Source: Verrucomicrobiota bacterium (GTDB lineage Bacteria > Verrucomicrobiota > Verrucomicrobiia > Verrucomicrobiales > DEV007). Taken from it: a stretch of DNA of 47,930 nt. The stretch is taken from positions 1-47,930 of the forward strand of contig JAGWVU010000038.1 in the NCBI GenBank assembly GCA_018970725.1, written 5' to 3'. Below are positions 18,588 through 28,800 of the stretch, one piece after another (the stretch's first letter is position 1; each line of letters opens with the position of its first letter). The notes under the pieces are model-generated. The model worked only from the letters and a program-made list of their open reading frames with translations, ran no database searches and had not been told where the DNA came from. The position numbers and the translations under genes are program-made.

Positions 18588-21503
18588 TCATCCCAAGAGT
18601 TCTTCCACATCCGCCTCGGCGAAGGTCATTCCGTCACCGGTTCCTTCGAGGATGCCCGCCGCCAGCCCGGCCTTGCGCTCTTGCATGGTAAGGATCTTTT
18701 CTTCCACGCTCTCCGCGGCGATCATCTTGTGGACAAAAACGGGGCGAATCTGCCCGATCCGGTGGGCACGGTCCGTGGCTTGGTTCTCGATCTGCGGGTT
18801 CCACCACGGATCATAATGGATCACCGTATCCGCCTCCGTCAGGTTCAGCCCGGTGCCCCCGGCCCGCAGGCTGATGAGAAACACCGGTGCCTTGCCGCTC
18901 TGGAAATCATTCACCGGTCGTTCCCGGTCCACCGTGCGCCCGGTCAGCGTGACGAAACCGATTCCGGCCGCGCGCAACTCTTCGCCGATCAACGCCAACA
19001 TGCTGGTGAACTGGGAAAAAATCAGGATCCGGTGGTCGTCTTGGATCAGACCCGGCAGCAGGCTCATCAGTTCCACCAGTTTGGCGGAATGGACCGCCTT
19101 CAATCCCCCGGCCTCCGTCCGCGCCAGACGTGGATCACAACAGACCTGCCGGAGCCGGATCAGCGCTTCCAAGATGACAAATTTTGACCTCGCCAGTCCT
19201 TTCTCCGCGATCTCCGCCCTCACCTTGAGCTGCATCGCCGCCCTGACATGGTCGTAAACCTCACGCTGGCGCCGCGTCATCTCCACGGGCCGCAACAGGA
19301 TGGTTTTGGGAGGAAGTTCCCGCACCACCTCTTTCTTGGTGCGCCGCAACAGGAACGGCTTGACCCGGCGCGCCAGAATTTCGCGCATCACCGCCGAGTT
19401 TTCCCGTTCGATTGGTTGGCGGAACCTTCGTTTGAAGGTCTCACGATCCCCCAGATACCCGGGCATCAGGAAGTCAAAGAGCGTCCATAACTCTCCCAGA
19501 TGATTCTCCACCGGGGTTCCGGTGAGGCACAATCTTTTCCCGGAGCGGATCCTGCCCAGCACCTTGGTGATTTTGGAAGTGGGGTTCTTGATGAATTGGG
19601 CCTCGTCAAGGATCAGCCAGCTGTATTCCCGGTCCCGATGCCAGACCTCGTCCCGCTGCACCAGCGCGTAGGTTGTGATCACCAGGTCCGCCGCCGCCAC
19701 CGCACGAAACCGGGTGGCCCGCCCCTCCCCATGCAAGGTGAGCACCGTCAATCCGGGCGCGAACTTCGCCGCCTCGTTCCTCCAGTTTGCCATCAGGCTC
19801 GTGGGCACCACCAGAAGCGCCGGGCCGCCAAGTCGTCCCGCTTCCTTCTCCCGCTGCAGGTGGGCGATCGTTTGCAGGGTCTTTCCCAACCCCATGTCGT
19901 CCGCCAGAATGCCGTTGAGATTCCGCTCCGCCATCGCGGCCAACCAACCGACCCCGAAGCGCTGGTAGTCTCGCAGCGTGGCCCGCAGCCCCGTCACGTT
20001 CCCGCAATCCGCCACCTTGACCCCATCGCGCAGCACCGCCGCCAACCCGCGCGCGGCCACCGGCAGCAATTGGTCGACCCCGTCTTCCAACCCAAAGACA
20101 TCGATGATCTCCGCCGCCCGCATCGGCCCCACCCGGATCCGCTCCCCGCCGGCAAACGGGTCCGGGTCGTGCAACTCGAAAACCCGCTCCACGATGTCCC
20201 GGATTTGCCCTCCCGCCAGCATCCAGCTCTCCCCGGGACCGGCCGCAATCACCGCCCCCTCCTCCCCCAGGATCCGGCGGATGGATTCCGGGCTCTGGCT
20301 GCGCAACTCCCGCAAGCGTCGGTGCAACCAGGGCAACAAGGCCAAGCGGACCCCGTTCCATTCCACGCCAATCTCCAGGCCGAGATCCTCCCCATCGCCC
20401 TCCGGCCGCAGTTCCACAAATCCAGCCGTCTCCGGCACGGCATGCAGCCTACGGTTCCCGGCAAAACGGATCCTCCACCCGGCCGCCTCCAGATCCGCCT
20501 GATGTTCCAGGAGGAATCCGTGCCAGCCTCCCGAGCCGCCAGCAGGCACATGGCCGCGTCCGCCATCAGACAGATCCACAGTCCCCAGGCCCCGACGCTG
20601 CAGCTCCGCCTCCGCCGAAGCCTCGTCCGCCGCATGACGGGGAATCTCCGTGACCCCGTTGTCCTCCACCTGCCGCAAGACCGTTCCCGGATCTCCGACC
20701 GCCACCCTTTCTCCGCGGTAGTCAAACCACAAGGTCGCGACGATCGATCGCCCGGGCACCCGGCTCAGCTCCCAATCGGGAGGCGCCTGCAGATCCAGCA
20801 CGCACCCCGGCCTCACCTCCTCCCCGTCACGCGTCTCGATTCCGGGCGGCGCCGGCCCCGTTCCCTCGGGAAATGTCCGGCACCATCTCCGATACCACTC
20901 CCCGGCCCCGGTCGCCTCCATGGCTTCCCCCCGCAACCAAGCCAACGCCGCGGGCAGCGGCAGGGAACATTCCCCGGGGCCGATCGAAGGCCCGGCCGGA
21001 TCCAGCACCAGCAGTGGTGATGTTCCGATGACCCGGCATCCCTCGCCCGCTTCCAGCACCGGCTGCTGCTTTTCCCCGGCCACCAAAATCCAACCCGGTC
21101 GGACCGGGATGGCAGGATCACGCCACCGCAACCACTCCACCGCCCCCGGATCCCGGCCCTCCCCGGCCAAATGACAACGCCCGCATTCAAGCATCTCCAG
21201 GATGACGTGATGCCCTCCCTCCCCCACCACCTGCAACCCCGCTCGCTCCCGGGCGGTCGTCATGTAAAGCCGCATCAGGATCCGCCGGTCCACCGGCTCC
21301 AGAAACCGCTGCTTCAAAAGCACCTCCAAGCGCTTCTTCGATTCGATCGACACCCGCCGCGGCACGCCGTCCCCGGGAAAGAGCAGCCGACATTCCAAGC
21401 CCCCGCGCGGTTCGGGAACCAGCACATACCCCAGCCGCGAAGCCCCCCCGCCGGGCGGCTCCGGGTCCAACGGCAAATTGGGATCAAGGGAACAAGGAAT
21501 CAT
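18588..21503 (-). CDS. SNF2-family DEAD/DEAH-box helicase
   Basis: A 971-residue Swi2/Snf2 ATPase expected to translocate on double-stranded DNA; bacterial members include RapA-like transcription recyclers and proteins of unknown role. All ATPase motifs are present: NGILADDMGLGKTLQT (motif I, about 533), LILDEAQFIKN (II, about 630), LTGTPVENHL (III), FSQFTSM, SLRAGGTGLNLT and QATDRAHRIGQIRPV (VI, about 905). The N-terminal half is long and poorly conserved and contains CGRCH near residue 108, but I see no complete SWIM zinc finger. It stands alone, convergent with citrate synthase, next to tRNA-Thr. Confidence 0.93.
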   Translation of the reverse strand: MIPCSLDPNLPLDPEPPGGGASRLGYVLVPEPRGGLECRLLFPGDGVPRRVSIESKKRLEVLLKQRFLEPVDRRILMRLYMTTARERAGLQVVGEGGHHVILEMLECGRCHLAGEGRDPGAVEWLRWRDPAIPVRPGWILVAGEKQQPVLEAGEGCRVIGTSPLLVLDPAGPSIGPGECSLPLPAALAWLRGEAMEATGAGEWYRRWCRTFPEGTGPAPPGIETRDGEEVRPGCVLDLQAPPDWELSRVPGRSIVATLWFDYRGERVAVGDPGTVLRQVEDNGVTEIPRHAADEASAEAELQRRGLGTVDLSDGGRGHVPAGGSGGWHGFLLEHQADLEAAGWRIRFAGNRRLHAVPETAGFVELRPEGDGEDLGLEIGVEWNGVRLALLPWLHRRLRELRSQSPESIRRILGEEGAVIAAGPGESWMLAGGQIRDIVERVFELHDPDPFAGGERIRVGPMRAAEIIDVFGLEDGVDQLLPVAARGLAAVLRDGVKVADCGNVTGLRATLRDYQRFGVGWLAAMAERNLNGILADDMGLGKTLQTIAHLQREKEAGRLGGPALLVVPTSLMANWRNEAAKFAPGLTVLTLHGEGRATRFRAVAAADLVITTYALVQRDEVWHRDREYSWLILDEAQFIKNPTSKITKVLGRIRSGKRLCLTGTPVENHLGELWTLFDFLMPGYLGDRETFKRRFRQPIERENSAVMREILARRVKPFLLRRTKKEVVRELPPKTILLRPVEMTRRQREVYDHVRAAMQLKVRAEIAEKGLARSKFVILEALIRLRQVCCDPRLARTEAGGLKAVHSAKLVELMSLLPGLIQDDHRILIFSQFTSMLALIGEELRAAGIGFVTLTGRTVDRERPVNDFQSGKAPVFLISLRAGGTGLNLTEADTVIHYDPWWNPQIENQATDRAHRIGQIRPVFVHKMIAAESVEEKILTMQERKAGLAAGILEGTGDGMTFAEADVEELLG

Positions 21504-21581
21504 GGAAAGAGTCGGAGAGCCCCTCAGAGCCCCATTGTTTGCGGTTGCACCGGATCAGGCCGGGATTACTTTGGACGGAGG

Positions 21582-21610
21582 GTAAATGGTGAATCTTCAC
21601 CGAAAGTCAA
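21582..21610 (-). promoter_or_regulatory. Weak candidate promoter of the SNF2 gene
   Basis: On the minus strand TTGACT (21610-21605) and ATTTAC (21587-21582) are spaced by 17 nt, about 80 nt before the start codon. The -10 is a weak match. Confidence 0.3.
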
Positions 21611-21644
21611 GACGCCTGAAATTCCGGCCCTTGCACTTCTCCAC

Positions 21645-21716
21645 GCCAACTTAGCTCAGTGGTAGAGCAGCCGATTTGTAATCGGCCGGTCGTCGGTTCA
21701 AATCCGACAGTTGGCT
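21645..21716 (+). tRNA. tRNA-Thr (anticodon UGU)
   Basis: A complete cloverleaf is visible. The acceptor is GCCAACT/AGTTGGC, the D stem GCTC/GAGC, and the anticodon stem GCCGA/TCGGC with loop TTTGTAA (anticodon TGT at 21677-21679). The T arm is GTCGG-TTCAAAT-CCGAC. CCA is not encoded, and a T run follows. Its 3' end is repeated at 22615-22640. Confidence 0.97.
21691..21716 (+). repeat. Direct repeat copy 1: 3' end of tRNA-Thr (att-like)
   Basis: This 26-nt T-arm and acceptor segment is matched at 24 of 26 positions by 22615-22640. Duplication of a tRNA 3' end is the usual trace of integration by a tyrosine recombinase element. No integrase gene remains in between. Confidence 0.6.
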
Positions 21717-21893
21717 TTTTCTCCGAAGCAGGGAGTTGTGACAGAAGCGCTCGCTCTTTCGGTAGCTGGATTCCTCAACTTAGCCGCCTCCCGATCAAGT
21801 CACCGGGAGATCTCCGCGTCCACTCCAAGACCGGTCCATCAGATTTCGGCGTCCCGGCAAGATGTCGCCCCTCGCTCCCGGGGGACTCCGCTC

Positions 21894-22518
21894 ATGTTCA
21901 CGATCCAAGGACCGCATTCCACGCGGCGCGGCTGGTTGCAGGCCGGCGGCCTCGGCATCCTCGGGATTTCCTTGGCCGACCTTCTGCGCGCCGAATCCGC
22001 GCTTCTCCACCGCCGAGGGTCCGGGAGCAGCGCGGAAGTTCCTCCTCGCCCGCCGCCTCGTCGAGGCCGGCGTCCGGGTGGTCAGCCTCTCCCTGAGCGA
22101 TTTCGATAGCCAGACCGACAACCACGACCGCATGCGCGAATTGGTCCCGGTGTTTGACCATGCCTTTGCTGCTTTGGTCACCGACCTGGAAGAGCGCGGG
22201 ATGCTCGACGACGTGGTCGTCCTTGCCTGGGGTGAATTCGGGCGCACCCCGAAAATCAACGCCAAGGGAGGCCGGGACCATTGGCCGCCGGTGGCCATGG
22301 GGATGAGAACCGGGGGTGGCTTCCACGGCGGGGTTTTCCTCGGAGCCACGGACCGCCACGCCGCCGAAGCAGTGGAGCGTCCGGTGCATTACCAAGACGT
22401 CATCGCAACCCTTTACCATCACCTCGGCATCGATCCCCGCACGGCCCGCCTCACCGATCCCACGGGCCGTCCCCAAGCACTCGTCGACGTCGGTCAGATC
22501 ATCCCGGAATCGGTCTGA
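21894..22518 (+). pseudogene. DUF1501 protein pseudogene with central deletion and frameshift
   Basis: The first 37 or so codons (from ATG 21894) encode the typical DUF1501 start, with a twin-arginine motif and a hydrophobic stretch: STRRGWLQAGGLGILGISL. At about 22015-22035 the frame changes and the text resumes with the C-terminal part of the same family: FLLARRLVEAGVRVVSLSL, VLAWGEFGRTPKINAKGGRDH, then DRPVHYQ-like and GIDPRTARLTDPTGRPQ segments, ending at 22518. Full-length relatives have about 400-480 residues, so some 200-300 central residues are missing. It sits between the two tRNA-end repeats. Confidence 0.85.
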
Positions 22519-22898
22519 CCCTACCCGATTTCACGGCGTTCAGGGTTGTTGGACACCAGAGTCAGCGCGTTTGCGCCCGCGATCGCCGCGATCAACCTGC
22601 TTGATTGTTGTTCTCGTCGGTTTAAATCCGACCGTTGGCTCCCGCCTTCCCGGTCGATTTCCCCGCTCTACCGGCCGCCCGGGACATCCGCGGGCAGTCT
22701 TCCCAAGACGACCCACCCGGCTCGTCCGTCGCACGTTTCTCAGGGTCCACGGCGTCGCCTCAGTCTGTAGCGATTTCTCGAAATACAAAGCCGGAACGCG
22801 CCGTTCATCGCCGTCGAGCCGGGGGCGGATCCGCTGAATTACGGCTTTGTCATCCCATTTTCCGGACGTTGTAATGCGGCGGGTCCAGAAGTGGAAGG
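22519..22898. other. Gap with tRNA-like repeat and a short coding-like fragment
   Basis: No intact gene. It contains the tRNA-end repeat (22615-22640). From 22769 to 22898 a 42-codon open stretch without a start, reading APFIAVEPGADPLNYGFVIP, looks like protein sequence and may be a gene remnant. It leads into the ribosome-binding region (AGAAGTGGAAGG) of the giant gene. Confidence 0.4.
22615..22640 (+). repeat. Direct repeat copy 2: partial tRNA-Thr 3' end
   Basis: CGTCGGTTTAAATCCGACCG followed by TTGGCT matches the end of tRNA-Thr with two changes: C to T in the T loop and A to C in the acceptor stem. The upstream half of a tRNA is absent, so this is a fragment, not a gene. Confidence 0.6.
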
Positions 22899-25800
22899 GT
22901 GAAGATCTCCCCCCTTCAACTCGCCATCCTCCTGATGATCGCGAGCGCGCCCCTCGTGCTTGCCCACCCCGAACACCCGGCGGACCTCTCCGCCTCCGCG
23001 AAAGAGGAACTGCGGGAGACGATCACCCGCCGGTTCCTGCAGTCGGACACGGCGCGGAAGTGGTTCAAAGTGAAGCCGCGGGAGGAGACCGCGGCTCCGA
23101 AGTGGCCGCAAAGGCCGGTCACGGTGGCGGCGCTATCGGGCTTCCATGTGTCCTCCCTTTTGGCACCCACTTCGCCGCCGGCCCCGGCCGGGAATGCCTT
23201 GCTGATGCAGGCCTCGTTCGCGCCGTTCAAGCCGAAGGTCCGTTTCAACTGGGATGCGACCACCTTTTTCCTCGAGTCCGACAACACGCCGGACGGCATG
23301 CCCGACAAGATGGTGGGAATCACAACCTGGCAGCAGCAGGTCCCCATTCCGGCGGCCTACTTCTCCCACTCCACCAGCAACGAGAACAATGCGGGCTCGC
23401 TCGGCTACCAGCAACCGAACCACTGGCGCATTCCGCTGGTGCCGACCCCATCGGCCTCGCCGATCGTGATTTACAACCCTCCCGCCCCGCCGACCAACTT
23501 CCTGCGCGGCGCGGTGGCCCTCGCCTCCAACGGCATCGCCATCTTCAACCCCTCCAACAACGGGGGCAACGTCTCCTATGAGATCGGCGAACTCGATTTT
23601 TACGGCGGTCATTGCGGTCTGGCGGACGACTACCACTATCACATTATCCCAACCCACCTGAACAGCCGGTTCGGCGGCCCCTTGGGCGATGACAAACCGG
23701 TGGCGTGGGCCCTCGACGGGTATCCGATCTACGGCTATCTGGAACCGGATGGATCGCCGCGCCAGGCGCTGGACGCGGAGGGCGGTCATGATCACGGCGG
23801 CTGGGGGTATCACTATCATGCCATCGGGACCACGGCGGTCGATGCCACCCACCCTTACGGAACACCGCAGTCCCCGTATATGATGAAAGCCTTCCACGGC
23901 ACGGTGGTCAACTTCGGCAATCAGGTCGATGGCCAGCCCGCGGTGGGCAATCTGAGAGGGGACGGCACCGGCGGTTACAATGCCAAGGCGGTGCCGGGTG
24001 CCTACATTGTCGCGTTCATGAATCCGGCTCCGCTGGTGACCGACGGCAGCGGGAACTTGGGTTTGGCGGCAGGAGTGAATCTCACCGCCTGCTCCACCAC
24101 GGCCGGAAGTGCCACCGTGACTTGCGCGAGCACGGCCGGCCTGAGCGCGGGCCTGGCGGTGGTCGGTCAAGGCGTGGGCAACAATGCCACGATCACCAGC
24201 GTCACCAACGGAACCCAGTTCGTCCTCAGCAAACCCGCCCTCTTGACCACAACGGGAAAAAACTTCACGGCGGTCTCCCTGACCGGCGCCTCTCCCGACA
24301 TGTATCTCATGCGGGTCAACATGGCCGGAGCGGACTACGACGAGTGCTGGACGATCAACCGCAAGGTCAATCCACGCTCCCTGACCATGACCTGGCGGGC
24401 CCAGGCGCTGGTCAACAATCAGCTCAGCGGTCCCGTCCTGACCACCACCCAGACCTACACGCCCACCGCCGGGACCGCTCCGGCCAACCGGTTGACCGCC
24501 TACCCGATGGAGGCATGGTCCGAGGTCAAGCTTCCCGACTCCGGGCAGCTCGTGAGCACGACCGTCACGTTTGGCGAGGACAGTGATTACACCACCCCGC
24601 CCGAGGCCAATCCGCAGTCCTTCACCGACAACGGGGACGGCACCGTCACGGACCATGTCACGGGTCTGATGTGGCAGAAACTCGATGCGGGCGAAATGAC
24701 GTGGGAGAACGCCGTCAACAATGCCTCCACCCAGAATACCGGTGGCCACACGGACTGGCGCCTGCCCAACCCGCATGAACTCTTCAGTCTCTTCAACCAC
24801 GAGAACAACGGCGTCGCCCTGAACCAAACCTATTTCCCGCAAAACGGCGCCGGGGCCCAGTATTGGTGGAGCCGCGACATCTTCGGGACCAGCACCACCA
24901 ATGTCTGGTGCGCCAACTCCGGCGGTGGTCTCGGTCCCAAACCGAAGTCGGAGACGATCAGCGCGGGCGGCACCTTCCGCTACCATGCGCGCTATGTGCG
25001 TCTGGCGCGGAACAACATGACCCACAACTACACCAACAATGGGGATGGAACGGTGACCGACACCGACACCTCGTTGATGTGGACCCAACTGCCCGGGAGC
25101 GCGAGAACCTGGGAAGCGGCCCTCGCTTATACCGAAACGCTGGCCACGGCAGGGTATACCGATTGGCGGTTGCCCAATATCAAGGAATTGCAAACCCTGA
25201 CGGATTACTCGCTGGCCACGGTCTCCGGCGGCACCGCCACCAACAACAAGCCCTGCATCCACCGCACCCTCTTCGCCAAAACCCTGCCGGGTTGCGCGAC
25301 CACCGTCGGCAGTCCCATCGTAACCACCACGGACACGGAGGGACTGGTCACGGGCATGACGGTGATCGATCCTTACAGCATCGCCGGGAGCTATATCAAT
25401 CATACCACGACGCCCACCATCACGGCGATCAACCCCGGGGTCAGCTTCACCCTGAGCAGCAACGCGACCGGCACCGGGAGCGGCCTGATCCTGCGGGCCC
25501 TGCCCGTGGCCACCGCCTATTGGTCCTCGACCTCAAACCGCGGCACCACCACGGAAGCCTGGCTCCTCGAACTGGGCGTGAATAACTCCGTCCCCGCCTC
25601 GGAAGGACCGCCGCGAGGCTCCCAGGGCATCATCAGTTATCAGGCCAAAACCGCGAGCTTCCCGGTCTTCGCGGTGCGCACCACCGTCGTCACCACCCAG
25701 ATCGCGGTGTCACAGGGAACCACCTCCCTCCTCGACGGCGTCGGCACCGTTGCTTATGGCAATGTCAATGTGGGAGGTTCCTCTTCCAAGACCTTCACCA

Positions 25801-28800
25801 TCAACAATACCGGCACCACCCCCCTCACGATCAGCGGTCTCACGATCGATGGCGCGAACAGCACCAACTTCTCGGTATCCGGCTCACCGGATTCGACCAT
25901 CGCCGCCGGCGCCAGCACCACCTTTTCGGTCTCCTTCAACGCCCTGACCGCCGGAGCCAAGACCGCCGCGCTGCATATCGCCAACAGCGATCCCGCCGTT
26001 CCCTCGTTTGATATCAACCTGACCGGCACCGGTTTTGTCCCGCCCCCGGTGATCTCCGAAATCTCCGTCAACCCCATCTCCCCCACCAGCTCGGACCCGG
26101 TGAAGGTCACGGCGCGGATCACGCCGGGAACGGGCGGCACGATTTCCGGCGCCACCCTGACCTACGATCTCGGCGCCCAGGTCAGCACGGATCTGCTGCG
26201 CGAGACCTTCGCGGTGGCCGGGTCCAACAACTGGAACGGCACGAATCCCGCCGCCATCAACGCGTGGACGACCGCCGGCGCGGGCAACACCCGCCAGGCC
26301 ACGGGAGCCTCGAACCGGACGGCGGCGATCACCCTGACCAATTGCACCCTGACCGCCGGCAGTCCCAACGTAACCTGCGGCAGCACCGCGAATCTCTTTC
26401 CGGGGATGACCGTGGCCGGCCCCAACCTTCCGATCAATACCGGCACGGTGACCACGACCACGAGGATTTCCTCCATCCCCGGCCCGACCCAGTTGGTCCT
26501 GACCGCCAATGCCACCGCCTCCGGGACCGCGACCCTGACGGTGAACGGCGCTTCCCTGACCAACTGCACCACGACGGCCGGCAGCTCCTCGGTCACCTGC
26601 GACTCGACCGGAGGCTTGGTCACCGGCATGTCCCTGACCGGGACCGGTCTGGCGAACAATGCCACCGTCAGTTCCGTGACGAACTCCACCACCTTCGTGA
26701 TGAGCGCCAATCCGGTCACGCCGGCCAGTGCTTTCACCATCACCGCCTCCAGCGCCGCGCTTGAGTTCAACGGAGGCACCACCGCCTCTTCCGCCACCCT
26801 GACGAACTCCGTCAATACCTCGGGAACCTCGGGCTATGTCGAGTTCTATCTGCAAAACCGCGACCTCTTCGCGACCAACAACAACAGATGGTCGTTCGAC
26901 GTCTCGCCGGATGGCGGGTCCACCTGGAACACCCGTCTCTCGGAAGACTGGAACAGCACGACCGTCAACCTCGCGAATTGCGTTCTCAATTCCACCGGGG
27001 CAAACGCCGGCAGCACCACGGTCACTTGCACCACCACCACCGGGCTGACCGCCGGCCGCGCCTTGTATGGCCCGGTCATTTATTCAGCGGTCGCTTGCGG
27101 AACCTCCAACGGCTCCAATGTGGTCACTTGCACCAATACCACCGGCCTGCAGGTGAATCTGTTTGTCACGGGAACCGGGATCCCGGCCAACGCCCGCATC
27201 GGCTCGATCACGGACAATACCTCGTTCACCCTCGTCACCGGCACCAGCCCCGGCACCGCCTTGAATGCCACCGTCACCGGATCGACGACCGTGGCGGCCA
27301 CCTATCTTTCGCCCACCGCCACCGTGGCTTCCGTCCATGCCAACGGCACCCAGTTCACCCTCGGCAGCGCCGCCTATTTCAACACCTCGGCAGCCCCCGT
27401 GGCCATCGCCGCCACCACCCTCAATCATGATTACGCGACCAAGGCCGACGGCACCAGCCAGCCCTATCGTTACAACCTCGCCGGAGCCGAACTCGGCGCC
27501 AACCTCAAGATCCGCTGGCAGTTCGCGGGTTATTCCGCCACCGCTCCGACCCGCGCGCCGCGTTGCAGCGTGGACGATGTCCGCATCAACCGGACCACCG
27601 GAGCCCCGCCGGTCACGGTCACCCTGTATGACGACGGCACGAACGGGGACACGACCGCGGGCGACGGCATCTATACCGGAACCATCCCCGCCCAGGCGAA
27701 CGGCAGCACGGTGAATTTCACGGTATCCGCGACCGGCAACGGGGGCACCAGCACCTCGGGCGCCACCAGTTATCTAGTCGCCCCCTCTCCAGTGATCACC
27801 ACCGTCTCGCCACTGCCCGCCGGCAATACCATCAGTCCCTACAGCCAAACCCTTTCCGCCACCGGCGGCAGCGGGACCGGTTACACTTGGAACCTGTTCT
27901 CCGGCTCCTTGCCAAGCGGTCTAACCCTCAGCGGTTCGGGAGTCCTCGGCGGGACGGCCACCACCGGGGGAACTTTCAATTTCACGGCCCGGGTCACCGA
28001 TTCCGCCAGCCGCTCCGCGACCAAGGCCTTCGCGCTCACCATCACCGCCGTCACCCCGCCCAACGTGGTCATCATCGTCACGGACGACCAGGGTTGGGGC
28101 GATGTCGGTTATCATACACCGGCCGGGCAGGTGCCGATCGAGACACCGACCATGGATAGCTTCGCCTCCACCGGGATCCGGTTGGAGCGTTTTTACGCGA
28201 CCACCGTCTGCTCGGTCACCCGCGCGACCCTGATGACCGGACGCAACGCGATCCGCCACGGGACGAACAACGAGCGCGGCCTCGACCTCAGCGAGCATCT
28301 CCTGCCCCAAACCTTCAAAGCGGCAGGCTATCAGACCTTCATGTGCGGCAAATGGCACCTTGGCGGGTCCGACAAGAACATCTACTCCTTCCCGCTCGAC
28401 GGCCGTCCGGTCCGCGTCATCAAGGAAGGTCTCCAATACGCTCCCCACAACCGCGGCTGGGATTCCCATTACGGCCAGTATTCCGGGGCGATCGACTATT
28501 TCACGCACAACAGCGCGGAGCCCGAAAATCTTGATCTTCCCGACTGGTGGCTCAATGGCGTCCAACAGGATGGCCCGGCGGAACATACCGATTCCCAAGG
28601 CAACGGCGGCTGGTCCCCGGACTTGCTCGCGGACAAGGCGATCTCGCAGATCCAGAACCGCGACCCCTCGAAGCCGATGCTGCTTCATGTCGCCTTCAAC
28701 TCGATTCACGGCCCGGTTTCCGCACCACCGTCCCTTCTCGCCAAGTATGGAAACCCGTCCGACCCGACCCGCTATATCGCCAATGCCAACCGGCGGCTCA

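Larger units (their letters stand above)
26040..27780 (+). repeat. Duplicated module A (partner 30276-31960)
   Basis: About 1.7 kb encoding, in order, YDLG..VST, RETF, SNNWNG, units U3/U4, a GYVEF-type sandwich, nested units U5/U6, RYNLAGAELG, SVDDVRI and a YDDGTNGD..AGDGIYTG..PAQ ending. The same order recurs at 30276-31960. Confidence 0.75.

Noticed and set aside
22615-22640. A second functional tRNA gene
   Set aside because: Only the T arm and 3' acceptor strand are present; no D arm or anticodon arm precedes them.
23133-25403. 756-codon minus-strand frame
   Set aside because: Shadow of the giant gene, Gly/Arg/Val-rich, no motifs.
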